The notes below the pieces were generated by a model. The model did not search any database. It was not told the origin of the DNA and worked only from the letters and a program-made list of their open reading frames with translations. A stretch of 64,000 nt of DNA from Desulfobaculum bizertense DSM 18034 (GTDB lineage: Bacteria; Desulfobacterota; Desulfovibrionia; Desulfovibrionales; Desulfovibrionaceae). The stretch's first letter is position 1. Each line of letters opens with the position of its first letter. The stretch is from contig NZ_FUYA01000002.1 in the NCBI RefSeq assembly GCF_900167065.1, positions 290,817 to 354,816 on the forward strand, in the 5' to 3' direction. The position numbers and the translations under genes are program-made. Of this stretch, positions 7,696 to 17,178 are shown piece after piece.

Positions 7696-10614
7696 TTATT
7701 TCTGGGGAAGTACTGTGAACTGCGCGCGACGAGATGAAGAGAACAGCTCTTTTGCAAGAGTGTTCATGTCGTCCACAGTGCTTTTTTTAATGATCTTTTC
7801 GCGCAGGGGCTGGCGAGCCATTGTCCCTTTGCGCAGGGTTGATTCTGATTGCAAAAGCATGCTCCAGAATGACAGCTTTTTTCGTGCATTGATGCGGGCC
7901 GCAAGGAGTTGCCGCTGGGCACGGTCAAGCTCATCCTGAGTGATTCCAGAATCTGCAACGGCATCAAGAATGCGCTGAGCTTCTGTGCTGACAAGCTGCT
8001 CTTTGCCTGCGTCTGTGGTGGCATAGGCGCATATGATTCCGTACGGGGCAAAGTCCGGACGGGTCCAGCTGAATGCAAAGGGGGAATATGCAGCTCCGAG
8101 CTTTTCCCGAATCTGGATACGCATCCGGTCCGAAAGAACTTTGGTCAGGATGCTGTAGCGGATTTCTCGCAGGAGTGCAGGGTCATCTGCCTGAGCTGTT
8201 TCAGAAGCCGGGCCGGGAATGGCGTAGCCAATAAGAACACCTGCCTGCTGGAGTTCTCCTGTGAGGCGGGCCTGAACATGCTGTCCCGCCGGGAAGCTGT
8301 TGCTGAACTGTGCCGTGGACACATATGCAGCTCGCTTTTGATCTCCAAAAATCTGACCAATCTGTTTCTGGAGGGCATCAGGAGCAAAGTCACCAGCAGC
8401 AGTGAATGTCAGTTTGCCTGTTGCCAGCTCCTTTTTCAGGAAATCCTGAAGCTCTGCCAGCGTGAACTGCTGGGCTTCCTTGTATGTCAGCGCCGGAACG
8501 ATGACTCCACCAGACATGAAGGGGAAACCTTTGCTACGCATCAGGCCGGAAGCGGTTCCGGTGCGGTCTGTTTCTTCACTCTGCAAGAGCGAAAGAGCGG
8601 AATCGAAATCTGACTGGCGGATATGCTGGTCGAGGAGGATAGATCGCATGCCGTGGAGCAGCAGAGGCAAATCCTTGTTCAGGCTGGACCCTGCAATGAC
8701 ATGGCTGCTTGCCCGGGTTCCAAGATTCAGCTGGATGCTTTTGCCTCCAAGGGCCTGCATGAATTCAACCCGAGTCAGCTTGCCGGGACCTGTCATGGCG
8801 ACGCATTTATTGACGAGCTGCGCCATTTTCTGTTCTCGGGGTGTCAGGTCATTAAGGCCTCTCCCAAACATGAGGCTCAGCTCGACGCGGCGTTTTTCCA
8901 CCGTGCTTGGCTTCATGTAAAGCGTCATGCCATTGTCAAAGTCTACGTGGCGGAAAGCGAATGTTTCTGGAAGTTCGCTGTGCTCATCCTGCGCTGTGAC
9001 CTGTGCCACATGAGACGATGCTTTCAGGTACGGGAAGGGCTGGGCAACGTGCTCTTTCCATGCTGAAACTGGCACGTTAGACGCGGCATTCCAGACGTCA
9101 AGCACGGTTTTTTCTGGTGTGGAAGACGCAATGGGGAGTCCGGTGAGGGAAACAACATGTTTTCCTGTGCTCCACAGGCGTTTCAGTGCGCCTTCGGCTT
9201 CGGCTTTGCTCATGTCTTTGAGCATGGGAGCATAAAGGGCCATTGACTGCTTGGCAGACTGGTAGACTCGCCCGCTATTGAGGCAGGCGATGATTTCTTC
9301 GGCGATGCTTTGCGAAGATTCAGCCTTTTCGTGCATGATGTTGCGGCGAATCGCCGTCATAAAGAACTGCTTTGCCCGCTGGAATTCCTGCTCAGTAAAG
9401 CCATATGTCGTGGCTCTGCGAAGTTCATTTTCCAGCAGGGAGAGGGCGGATTTCCAGTCGCCGTTTTTGGGCATGGCCATCATTCCAGCATTTTTGAACT
9501 GGGAAAATGGCATGGAGATGCGCGAAAATGCCTTGAGGGCCGGAGCCTTTGGAGAGGCGCAAAGGGTCATCAGGCGGTCTCGCAGTATCTTGGCCGCAAG
9601 CTGCTCGGCCAGTTCCCGTCGCTGGAGCGTAACGCTGTCCTGTGGGCGATGACGGGGGTGAAGCCGTTCAACCATGACAAGAGGAGCGCTTCCAGACTTG
9701 GGATCATAAAAGGCCACTGGAGAGGTGGAGGAGATGTCTCCCCACTGTGGAACCTCTCGGCGTGGAGCCTTGGCGCGAAAGTCTGCGAAGGTCCATCGTA
9801 CAAGTGGCTCAATGCTGTGAGGATCAAAATCGCCAACCATGACCAGAACAGTCAGCTCCGGACGGTACCAGGCTTCGTAAAAGCCGCGGAGGAGTTTGGC
9901 GTTTGCCCCGCGAATAATCTGTTCTTTGCCAATGGTGGGGTCCGTGAAGCGGGTTCCGCCATATACGCGGTCTAGTCTGCGCTGGCGAGCGCGGGACTGA
10001 ATTGTATCGCGAGCGGTTTTTTCTTCCAGAATTACGCCGCGCTCATTGCTGACTTCCTGCTCAAGGATGAGAGCACCACGGGCAAAATCAGAAAGAACGG
10101 TGAGGCCTTTCTGGATTTCTTCATTGGAATTTTGCGGCAGGTTCAGTTTGAAGACTGTTTCCTGCATTGCTGTATGAGCATTGGTGTCTCCGCCAAAGCT
10201 CATGCCATTTTTTTGGAAATAAGTGATAAGTTTGCCCGGAGCAAAGTGCGTGGAGCCATTAAAAACCATGTGCTCCATGTAATGGGCAATGCCTGCCTCA
10301 TTTTCCCGTTCCATGAGTGAACCTGCCTGCACATCGAGCTGCATGACCGTTCGTCCCTTGGGGGTGTCATGGTGCAGGAGTACATAGCGGAATCCGTTAT
10401 CAAGTCGTCCAAAAACAGCGCTTGGGTGTGGAGAAAGGTCAGAACCTTCGTGTGGCCATGAACCGTTGAGCCAAAAGGCTTCTTGCTTATGGTGCTCAGC
10501 TTGTGCTGCATGAGCTTGTGATCTTCCTGCGTAAGCGATCATAACACCTGCGCAAAGTATCGCCAGACTCACGATGCACCATCGTTTCTGGTTCCATTGT
10601 GGTAAATGAGTCAT
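7696..10614 (-). CDS. M16 (pitrilysin/PqqL-like) zinc protease
   Basis: 972-aa protease with a signal peptide or anchor (hydrophobic residues 13-29, then RSQAHA). The inverted zinc motif HxxEH is seen as H111-Y-M-E114-H115 in GIAHYMEHMVF. A downstream glutamate (NERGVILEE) would be the third ligand. A second M16-like half fills the C-terminus, ending near the YSPFAFSW region typical of the inactive domain. The length suits PqqL/FusC proteins of about 930 aa. The frame is open to 10674, but ATG 10614 (MTHLPQ) has GGACGGATGGA upstream and gives a proper signal sequence. It is divergent from yejA across a Fur-like palindrome and next to a TonB receptor. The inferred role is periplasmic digestion of an imported peptide or protein. 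Confidence 0.88.
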   Translation of the reverse strand: MTHLPQWNQKRWCIVSLAILCAGVMIAYAGRSQAHAAQAEHHKQEAFWLNGSWPHEGSDLSPHPSAVFGRLDNGFRYVLLHHDTPKGRTVMQLDVQAGSLMERENEAGIAHYMEHMVFNGSTHFAPGKLITYFQKNGMSFGGDTNAHTAMQETVFKLNLPQNSNEEIQKGLTVLSDFARGALILEQEVSNERGVILEEKTARDTIQSRARQRRLDRVYGGTRFTDPTIGKEQIIRGANAKLLRGFYEAWYRPELTVLVMVGDFDPHSIEPLVRWTFADFRAKAPRREVPQWGDISSTSPVAFYDPKSGSAPLVMVERLHPRHRPQDSVTLQRRELAEQLAAKILRDRLMTLCASPKAPALKAFSRISMPFSQFKNAGMMAMPKNGDWKSALSLLENELRRATTYGFTEQEFQRAKQFFMTAIRRNIMHEKAESSQSIAEEIIACLNSGRVYQSAKQSMALYAPMLKDMSKAEAEGALKRLWSTGKHVVSLTGLPIASSTPEKTVLDVWNAASNVPVSAWKEHVAQPFPYLKASSHVAQVTAQDEHSELPETFAFRHVDFDNGMTLYMKPSTVEKRRVELSLMFGRGLNDLTPREQKMAQLVNKCVAMTGPGKLTRVEFMQALGGKSIQLNLGTRASSHVIAGSSLNKDLPLLLHGMRSILLDQHIRQSDFDSALSLLQSEETDRTGTASGLMRSKGFPFMSGGVIVPALTYKEAQQFTLAELQDFLKKELATGKLTFTAAGDFAPDALQKQIGQIFGDQKRAAYVSTAQFSNSFPAGQHVQARLTGELQQAGVLIGYAIPGPASETAQADDPALLREIRYSILTKVLSDRMRIQIREKLGAAYSPFAFSWTRPDFAPYGIICAYATTDAGKEQLVSTEAQRILDAVADSGITQDELDRAQRQLLAARINARKKLSFWSMLLQSESTLRKGTMARQPLREKIIKKSTVDDMNTLAKELFSSSRRAQFTVLPQK

Positions 10615-10685
10615 GTATCCATCCGTCCGTTCAATTTGAGAGTGTGTTCGAAGAACGAGTAGTTGAATGGGCATTCCTCGTCAAG

Positions 10686-10704
10686 AATGAAATTCAATTT
10701 CATT
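10686..10704. promoter_or_regulatory. Perfect 19-bp Fur-like palindrome
   Basis: AATGAAATTCAATTTCATT is a perfect 9-1-9 inverted repeat and resembles the classical Fur box. It sits 72 bases from the protease start and 99 bases from yejA, so it could control both divergent units. A weaker copy (TTGAAATTCAATCTCGA, 10722-10738) follows inside the yejA promoter. Confidence 0.7.
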
Positions 10705-10715
10705 ATCGATTGATC

Positions 10716-10744
10716 TTGACTTTGAAATTCAATCTCGAATAAGA
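10716..10744 (+). promoter_or_regulatory. Candidate promoter of the yej-tonB operon
   Basis: TTGACT (10716-10721) and AATAAG (10739-10744) are separated by 17 bases, about 60 bases before yejA. The second, imperfect Fur-like box (10722-10738) fills the spacer, where a repressor would block RNA polymerase. Confidence 0.45.
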
Positions 10745-10802
10745 GTTCTCCTAAACATGGCTGATTCGCAGCTCGAATTTTAGTGGTTGGAGAACGTATT
10801 TT

Positions 10803-12650
10803 ATGAGCCTGTTACGACGACTTCGGGTCGTGTGTTTTGTGTTTTTAGGTTTAGGACTTTTGGGCTTTTATCCGCAGTCTAGCGAGGCAAAGGTCCTTTC
10901 TGCCCTAACCCTTGGAAAGGCCCCGCAGCTTTCGTCTGATTTTCAGCATTTCCCCTACGCAAATCCCGATGCTCCCAAAGGAGGACAACTCCGGCTCGCG
11001 AGCATTGGAACATTTGATAGCTTTCATCCCTATGTTGCCCGTGGGATTCCTGCGGCAGGAATTGGACTGGTGAATGCAACGCTGACGACCTCGTCCCGGG
11101 ATGAACCGTTTACCCAGTACCCTTATGTTGCCAGCTCATTCGAGCTTGTGGACGGCGGGGCAACACTTCTGTGCCATCTCAATCCACGTGCACGTTTTTC
11201 TGACGGGCATCCCGTGAGCGCAGAGGATGTGGTTTTTTCCTTTGATGCCCTTATGCACAAGGGCAGTCCCATGTATCGCAAATACTATGCGGGAATTGTG
11301 CGTGTGACTGCACGTGATGCGCATACCGTGCGCTTTGAGCTTGCCGATGCAAAAAATCCGGAGCTTCCGGTTGTTGCGGCGCAGCTCCCAGTCTTGCCCG
11401 CGCACTGGTGGAAAGGCCGTGATTTTTCGAAACCGACTCTTGAGCAGGCGCCGGGCTGCGGCCCGTATGTAGTGAAACGCTCATCCACTGGCTACAGCGT
11501 TGAATATGAGCGGGTCAAAGACTGGTGGGGTGCAGACCTCCCTGTCAATGCGGGACGTTTTAATTTCGATCGTATCCGTTTTGATTACTACCGGGACAGA
11601 ACTGTTGCTGGCGAGGCATTTCGGAGTGGTGAATTTGATTTTCAGATGGTGAGCAGTGCGAAGTCGTGGGCCGAGGAATATGTTGGTCCTGCGGTGGACG
11701 CCGGACTTTTGAAGAGAGAGGCCATTCGTCACACTCGTCCGTCAGGAATGCAGGGTTTTGTGATGAACACCCGTCGTCCTCTTTTTGCTGATCGCAAAGT
11801 TCGTCAGGCTCTTGGACTCGCGTTTGACTTTGAGTGGACAAACCGGGCTTTGTTTTATGGGCAGTACGCACGCTGTCTAAGCTTTTTTAGTAATTCTGAA
11901 TTTGCCAGCTCTGGCGTTCCACAGGGGAAAGAGCTTTCCCTTTTGGAGCCGTATCGGAGCGCACTTCCTCAGGAGCTTTTTGTAAGCCCGTTTACCCTGA
12001 GCAAAAGCGATGGCTCCGGGCGCATTCGTCCTCAGCTGCGCAAGGCCCTCACGCTTCTTCGTGAAGCGGGCTGGACCTTGCGGGACGGAGTGTTGAGGAA
12101 TGCTCAGGGGAAAAGCTTTGAGTTTGAAATGCTATTGCGTTCTCCCAGCATGGAGCGGGTGGTTCTGCCATACCAGAAGAATTTGAAGCGGCTTGGCATT
12201 ACCATGCATGTCTCTCTGGCTGATTCCTCCCGCTATATTCGCCGTATCCGTTCGTATGACTACGACATGGTTGTTGGGGTTATGCGCCAGTCTGATTCGC
12301 CGGGAAGTGAGCAGCGGCTCTTCTGGACAAGTTCGGCGGCCAAAACTCCGGGGACAAGAAACCTTGCAGGGATTCAGAATCCCGTTGTGGACGGGCTTGT
12401 CGACAAAGTTATCGGCGCTCAGAACAGGGATGAACTTCTGACTGCGGTTCATGCACTGGACCGTGTACTTCTCTGGGAAGCCTATGTTGTTCCGGGCTGG
12501 TATAGCCCCATTGATCGCATTGCCTACTGGGATCGCTTTGGAATGCCGAAGCTTCGTCCTTCGCGGGGAACAGATCTCTTTAGCTGGTGGTTTTCTCCTG
12601 AGGGAGATGCCCGGATTCAGGCCGCAGGCTTTTCTGGGGCACAGCAATGA
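10803..12650 (+). CDS. yejA: YejA-like oligopeptide-binding protein (SBP family 5)
   Basis: 615-aa extracytoplasmic solute-binding protein with a signal peptide (about residues 1-29). Family 5 features include the N-terminal [20 protein letters not shown] segment, [20 protein letters not shown], and a C-terminal YWDRFGMPK region typical of YejA. Length (YejA about 604 aa) and the following yejB-yejE-yejF order fix the assignment. In enterobacteria YejABEF imports microcin C and oligopeptides; related systems take up other peptides or siderophores. ATG 10803 follows GGAG at suitable distance. It is the first gene of a ten-gene operon that also encodes a TonB energiser, which points to uptake of something delivered by a TonB-dependent receptor. 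Confidence 0.88.
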   Translation: MSLLRRLRVVCFVFLGLGLLGFYPQSSEAKVLSALTLGKAPQLSSDFQHFPYANPDAPKGGQLRLASIGTFDSFHPYVARGIPAAGIGLVNATLTTSSRDEPFTQYPYVASSFELVDGGATLLCHLNPRARFSDGHPVSAEDVVFSFDALMHKGSPMYRKYYAGIVRVTARDAHTVRFELADAKNPELPVVAAQLPVLPAHWWKGRDFSKPTLEQAPGCGPYVVKRSSTGYSVEYERVKDWWGADLPVNAGRFNFDRIRFDYYRDRTVAGEAFRSGEFDFQMVSSAKSWAEEYVGPAVDAGLLKREAIRHTRPSGMQGFVMNTRRPLFADRKVRQALGLAFDFEWTNRALFYGQYARCLSFFSNSEFASSGVPQGKELSLLEPYRSALPQELFVSPFTLSKSDGSGRIRPQLRKALTLLREAGWTLRDGVLRNAQGKSFEFEMLLRSPSMERVVLPYQKNLKRLGITMHVSLADSSRYIRRIRSYDYDMVVGVMRQSDSPGSEQRLFWTSSAAKTPGTRNLAGIQNPVVDGLVDKVIGAQNRDELLTAVHALDRVLLWEAYVVPGWYSPIDRIAYWDRFGMPKLRPSRGTDLFSWWFSPEGDARIQAAGFSGAQQ

Positions 12651-13753
12651 GTTCCTATTTTATTCGGCGTCTTGCGCTGGTGATTCCGACACTTTTAGGC
12701 ATTCTTGCCCTGAATTTTTTTGTTATCCAGACCGCTCCCGGAGGGCCAGTTGACCAGTTCCTCGCCCGGATGTCTGGCGATTCTCCAGAGCTGATGGACA
12801 GGATTAACGGCGGCACGGACGATGGTGTGGGAACTGTTTCCCTCGAAGAATCCGGAGCGGGGACAGGAAGCTCATACCGGGGCATTTCTCCTGAACTCGT
12901 TCGCGATGTGGAAAAGATGTACGGCTTTGACAAACCGATGTGGCAGCGCTTTGTGGATATGCTGTGGCGCTACATTCGTTTTGATTTTGGAGACAGCTTT
13001 TTCAAGGGGCGAAGCGTTACTGAACTTTTGGCGGATAGCCTGCCCGTGTCCATGTCTCTTGGGATTTGGAGCACGCTGATTATCTACCTTGTGTCCATCC
13101 CGCTTGGCATCAAAAAGGCCGTTCATAACGGGAGCCGCTTTGATGCCTTGACTGGGCTTGCTGTGGTCATTGGGAATGCTGTCCCTGTCTTTCTTTTCGC
13201 GATTGTCTTGGTCGTGCTGTTTGCTGGAGGAAGCTATTTCAAATGGTTTCCTTTGCGAGGGCTGGTGTCGCCGGGCTTTGAGCAGATGAGCACATGGGGG
13301 CAGCTTCGTGACTATGTGTCGCATCTGATTTTGCCCATTTCGGCAATGGTGATTGGGGGCTTTGCGACGTTGACCATGCTCACCAAGAATTCATTTTTGG
13401 ACGAGATCGGGAAGCTCTATGTCACGGCAGCAAAAGCTAAGGGCCTGACAAAGAACCGAGTTTTATATGGTCATGTTTTTCGAAACGCTATGCTGATTGT
13501 CATTTCAGGATTTCCTGCCGCATTTGTGCATATGTTTTTCACTGGCTCGCTGCTTATTGAGGTCATTTTTTCGCTGAACGGAATTGGACTTCTTGGTTTT
13601 GAAGCAGCCATGCAGCGGGATTATCCTGTGATGTTTGCAACGCTGTATATTTTTACCCTGATAGGGCTGGTCACAAAGCTTATAAGCGACATGACCTACA
13701 TGTTTATTGATCCGCGCATTAGCTTTGAGAAGCAGGGGGGGAGCAATGTTTAA
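12647..13753 (+). CDS. yejB: YejB-like ABC peptide permease
   Basis: 368-aa inner-membrane permease. It has one N-terminal helix (about 9-29), a long periplasmic insertion (about 35-125) characteristic of YejB, then five further helices. The EAA-type loop for ATPase contact is visible in [27 protein letters not shown] 12647 overlaps the yejA stop (ATGA). It forms the channel with YejE, energised by YejF. Confidence 0.92.
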   Translation: MSSYFIRRLALVIPTLLGILALNFFVIQTAPGGPVDQFLARMSGDSPELMDRINGGTDDGVGTVSLEESGAGTGSSYRGISPELVRDVEKMYGFDKPMWQRFVDMLWRYIRFDFGDSFFKGRSVTELLADSLPVSMSLGIWSTLIIYLVSIPLGIKKAVHNGSRFDALTGLAVVIGNAVPVFLFAIVLVVLFAGGSYFKWFPLRGLVSPGFEQMSTWGQLRDYVSHLILPISAMVIGGFATLTMLTKNSFLDEIGKLYVTAAKAKGLTKNRVLYGHVFRNAMLIVISGFPAAFVHMFFTGSLLIEVIFSLNGIGLLGFEAAMQRDYPVMFATLYIFTLIGLVTKLISDMTYMFIDPRISFEKQGGSNV

Positions 13754-14777
13754 GTTTTCCCCTCTGACTCTTCGCCGTTTGCGCCTATTTCGGCAGAATC
13801 GGAGAGGTTTTTGGTCTCTGGTGCTCTTTGCCATTCTTCTGAGCTGCTCTCTGGGGGCAGAGTTTCTTGCCAACGATCGGCCGCTCTTTGTGTGGTATGA
13901 AGGGCAGGCTTTTTTCCCTGTTGTGCAGGACTACGCAGAAACGACGTTTGGAGGCGATTTTGATGCTCCTGCGGATTTTCGCGACCCGTACATCGCCAAA
14001 AATATCAAAGAAAAGGGCTTTGCCCTGTGGCCCCTGATTCATTTTGCGGATGACACCATTGACTATTCGCTGACCGTTCCTGTTCCAGCTCCGCCCTCGG
14101 TGCACCACTGGCTCGGCACAGACGATCAGGGCCGAGATTTACTTGCGCGTCTGATTTATGGCTTCCGAATTTCCGTGCTGTTTGGCCTGCTTCTGACACT
14201 CTTTAGTTCCGTTGTTGGGATTTGTGCCGGAGCCATTCAGGGCTATTACGGTGGCAAGGTCGACCTTGTGACTCAGCGCTTTATGGAAATCTGGTCTGGA
14301 ATGCCTGTGCTGTACCTTCTGATTATTCTCTCCGACATGATTCAGCCCGGTTTTTGGTGGCTTCTTGGCATCATGCTGCTCTTTGGCTGGATGTCTCTGG
14401 TTGGTGTTGTTCGGGCAGAGTTTTTGCGTGGGCGAAATCTCGACTACGTCCGCGCTGCCCGGGCGCTTGGCATTAGGGACAGGACAATCATGTTTCGCCA
14501 CATTTTGCCAAACGCAATGGTGGCAGGGCTGACCTTTCTTCCGTTTTTGCTCAATGGCGCAATCGGGACGCTGACCTCTCTGGATTTTCTTGGTTTTGGC
14601 ATGCCCGCAGGCTCTCCATCCCTTGGAGAACTGCTTGCACAGGGAAAGGCGAACCTCCACGCACCGTGGATAGGTCTCTCGGCGTTTTGTGTACTTTCTC
14701 TTTTACTCACGCTTCTTGTGTTCATTGGTGAAGCAGCGCGAGACGCTCTTGACCCAAACAGGAGTTCCTCGTTGTGA
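13746..14777 (+). CDS. yejE: YejE-like ABC peptide permease
   Basis: 343-aa inner-membrane permease, second subunit of the Yej channel. It has an N-terminal helix (about 21-43), a periplasmic loop, and the [19 protein letters not shown] entry of the DppC-type transmembrane domain. The EAA loop is in [24 protein letters not shown]. The frame is open to 13707, but ATG 13746 (MFKFSP) has an AGGGGGGAG ribosome site and overlaps the yejB stop by 8 bases. Confidence 0.92.
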   Translation: MFKFSPLTLRRLRLFRQNRRGFWSLVLFAILLSCSLGAEFLANDRPLFVWYEGQAFFPVVQDYAETTFGGDFDAPADFRDPYIAKNIKEKGFALWPLIHFADDTIDYSLTVPVPAPPSVHHWLGTDDQGRDLLARLIYGFRISVLFGLLLTLFSSVVGICAGAIQGYYGGKVDLVTQRFMEIWSGMPVLYLLIILSDMIQPGFWWLLGIMLLFGWMSLVGVVRAEFLRGRNLDYVRAARALGIRDRTIMFRHILPNAMVAGLTFLPFLLNGAIGTLTSLDFLGFGMPAGSPSLGELLAQGKANLHAPWIGLSAFCVLSLLLTLLVFIGEAARDALDPNRSSSL

Positions 14778-16396
14778 CGTCTTCTCTTCTTTCTGTTCAG
14801 AACCTCGGCATTTCTTTTGGAGAAACTCAGGCTGTCCGGGATGTCTCTTTTGATATTCATCCCGGAGAAACCCTCGCCCTTGTCGGTGAGTCTGGTTCAG
14901 GAAAATCCCTTACGGCAAAGTCTGTCATGGGCCTTTTGCCACCGGGAGCGCAACTGACAGGTGGCTCGGTTGTGCTCGACGGGATGGATGTCCTGAGTGC
15001 CAGTCCGCAGGAGTTGCGCCGTATCCGTGGAGCTGTTTCTGCGATGGTTTTTCAGGAGCCTCGGCCCAGCCTGAACCCCTTGCACACCATTGAGAAAAAT
15101 ATTTGTGAGACGCTGCTCTGGCAGCAGGGAATTTCTGGGCAGCAGGCAAAAGCCCGATGTCTTGAGCTTTTGAGGCTTGTAGGGATCGACAATGCGGCCC
15201 AGCGTTGTGGTGCATATCCACATGAACTGTCGGGTGGCCAGTGCCAGCGTGTCATGATCGCGGCAGCTCTGGCCGGAGAACCACAACTTCTTATTGCGGA
15301 TGAGCCGACAACAGCTCTGGATGTGACTGTGCAGAGTCAAATCCTGGAGCTGATGGCTCGCCTCACTCGCCAGCTCAAAATGAGCGTGCTGTTCATTAGT
15401 CATGATCTCCGGCTGGTGCGGCAGTATGCAGACCGGGTGTGCGTTATGCACGACGGGATGCTTGTTGAGCAGGGGGGCGTTGAGCAAATTTTTTCTGCCC
15501 CAAAACATGCGTATACCCGGCAGCTTTTGGGGGCAGGACTTCATGGTCAGCCTGTAGAGCTTTCTCCTGTGGCTCCTTCCGTTTTGACAGCCCGTGAGAT
15601 GCGGGTGTGGTTCCCCGTGAATACGGGGGTGCTGCGGCGGGTTCGGAGTTACGTCAAAGCCGTTGATGGAGTCTCTCTGGATATTCGTCAGGGGGAGTGC
15701 ATTGGCCTTGTTGGTGAGTCTGGCTCAGGCAAGAGCACTCTTGGAATGGCGCTTTTGCGGCTGCAGAAAAGTGAAGGGCAGATTCAGTTTGCCGGACAGG
15801 ACATTTCGTCTCTTTCAGAAAAAGACCTGCGCCCCATGCGAAAGAAGTTTCAGGTTGTCTTTCAGGATCCTTTTGGTTCCCTGAGCCCGCGTATGAGCGT
15901 TGGAGACATTGTTGCCGAAGGACTGTGGGCGCACGAAAAGCTCCGCAGGGAGGAGGCGGAAACGCGGGTTTGTGCGGCGTTGGAGGAAGTCGGTCTGGAT
16001 GCTGAAACGCGTCACAGGTACCCACACGAGTTTTCTGGTGGTCAGCGTCAGCGGATTGCCATAGCTCGCGCTCTTGTTTTGAAGCCGCGCCTTCTTTTGC
16101 TGGATGAACCAACGTCATCACTGGACCGTACCGTACAGTTTCAGGTGATTGACCTTTTGCGAAAGCTCCAGCGTGAGCGAGGGCTTTCATATTTGTTTAT
16201 TACGCATGACCTGCATCTGACTCAGGCATTTTGCCACCGGGTATTGGTTATGCGTGAGGGGAAAATTGTTGAGTCTGGGGCGCCGCAGGATGTGTTTTTG
16301 CGCCCACGGCATCCATACACACAACAGCTTGTTCAGGCTGCAAACGCCTGTGGCAGCTTTTCTGGTGAATCGGAAAGGCTGCGCGAGGCAATATAA
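14774..16396 (+). CDS. yejF: YejF-like double ABC ATPase
   Basis: 540-aa cytoplasmic protein made of two complete ABC ATPase domains. Walker A sequences are GESGSGKSLTAK (N-half) and GESGSGKSTLG (C-half). Signatures are LSGGQCQRV and FSGGQRQRI. Walker B motifs end LIADEPTTALD and LLLDEPTSSLD. Each half has the C-terminal oligopeptide-transporter extension. This fused form is the hallmark of YejF (about 529 aa). It starts at GTG 14774, overlapping the yejE stop (GTGA). It powers YejB/YejE. Confidence 0.93.
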   Translation: MTSSLLSVQNLGISFGETQAVRDVSFDIHPGETLALVGESGSGKSLTAKSVMGLLPPGAQLTGGSVVLDGMDVLSASPQELRRIRGAVSAMVFQEPRPSLNPLHTIEKNICETLLWQQGISGQQAKARCLELLRLVGIDNAAQRCGAYPHELSGGQCQRVMIAAALAGEPQLLIADEPTTALDVTVQSQILELMARLTRQLKMSVLFISHDLRLVRQYADRVCVMHDGMLVEQGGVEQIFSAPKHAYTRQLLGAGLHGQPVELSPVAPSVLTAREMRVWFPVNTGVLRRVRSYVKAVDGVSLDIRQGECIGLVGESGSGKSTLGMALLRLQKSEGQIQFAGQDISSLSEKDLRPMRKKFQVVFQDPFGSLSPRMSVGDIVAEGLWAHEKLRREEAETRVCAALEEVGLDAETRHRYPHEFSGGQRQRIAIARALVLKPRLLLLDEPTSSLDRTVQFQVIDLLRKLQRERGLSYLFITHDLHLTQAFCHRVLVMREGKIVESGAPQDVFLRPRHPYTQQLVQAANACGSFSGESERLREAI

Positions 16397-16407
16397 GGGA
16401 TTGAGGA

Positions 16408-17178
16408 ATGAGACAGCAGTTATGCAAAAAACTCGTCGGGACAGTGCTGGGAGCGCTTCTCGTGGCGCAGTCCGGAACTGTGTTGGCTTCTCCTGCTGAT
16501 GCAGAACACATTGTGCAGGACGCCATTGGAACTGAGATTGCCGCCCAAAAGGATAATGCGAAGTGGCAGGGTGAGAAAGCGCAAATTCTCGAAGAACTGC
16601 GCCAGCTGAAAAATGAAAACATGTGGCTGGGATTTCAGGAGAAGAAATATTCTAGATACGTGCGGGACATGCAGGGCAAAATTGCCGAGCTGGAGCGGGT
16701 TCAGGCTGAGTTGAAAAAGATTGAAAACGGGCTGGAGCCATTCCTGTATGAGATGGTTGAGAATTTCTCTGCCTTTGTGAAGTCGGATTTACCTTTTTTG
16801 CCAGAAGAGCGACAGCGCCGGGTGCAGTTCCTTGAGCAGACGCTTGATGACCACAGTCTTGCCTTGGGTGAAAAGCTGCGGCGGGTTTTTGAGGCAATAG
16901 ATGCAGAGCTTGGATATGGACAAAGCGCGGATACACAGTCTGCACTGGTCATGCTGGACGGCAAGGAGACGCATGTGACGCTGGTCCGTGCTGGTCGCCT
17001 TGGCCTCTATTGCCTGACTCCAGATGGAGAGCATTCCGGAATCTATGACAAGAAACTCAAGGAATATACCATGCTCCCAAACTCTTCCACTGATGCCATC
17101 AAACACTTGCAGAATATGATTGACCAGAAGCGCTTTACAGAGCTTGTTGCGCTTCCTCTTGGAGGTGCAGACAAATGA
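16408..17178 (+). CDS. DUF3450 periplasmic coiled-coil protein
   Basis: 256-aa exported protein with a signal peptide (about 1-27, ending VLASPA). A coiled-coil segment (about 45-110) is rich in E, K and L. The conserved DUF3450 core follows (PFLPEERQRR, YGQSADTQSALVMLDG, RLGLYCLTPDGEHSG). DUF3450 proteins accompany TonB2-type systems (TtpC, ExbB2, ExbD2, TonB2), where they are thought to assist energy transduction; the exact function is unknown. It follows yejF by 11 bases and overlaps ttpC (ATGA). Confidence 0.85.
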   Translation: MRQQLCKKLVGTVLGALLVAQSGTVLASPADAEHIVQDAIGTEIAAQKDNAKWQGEKAQILEELRQLKNENMWLGFQEKKYSRYVRDMQGKIAELERVQAELKKIENGLEPFLYEMVENFSAFVKSDLPFLPEERQRRVQFLEQTLDDHSLALGEKLRRVFEAIDAELGYGQSADTQSALVMLDGKETHVTLVRAGRLGLYCLTPDGEHSGIYDKKLKEYTMLPNSSTDAIKHLQNMIDQKRFTELVALPLGGADK

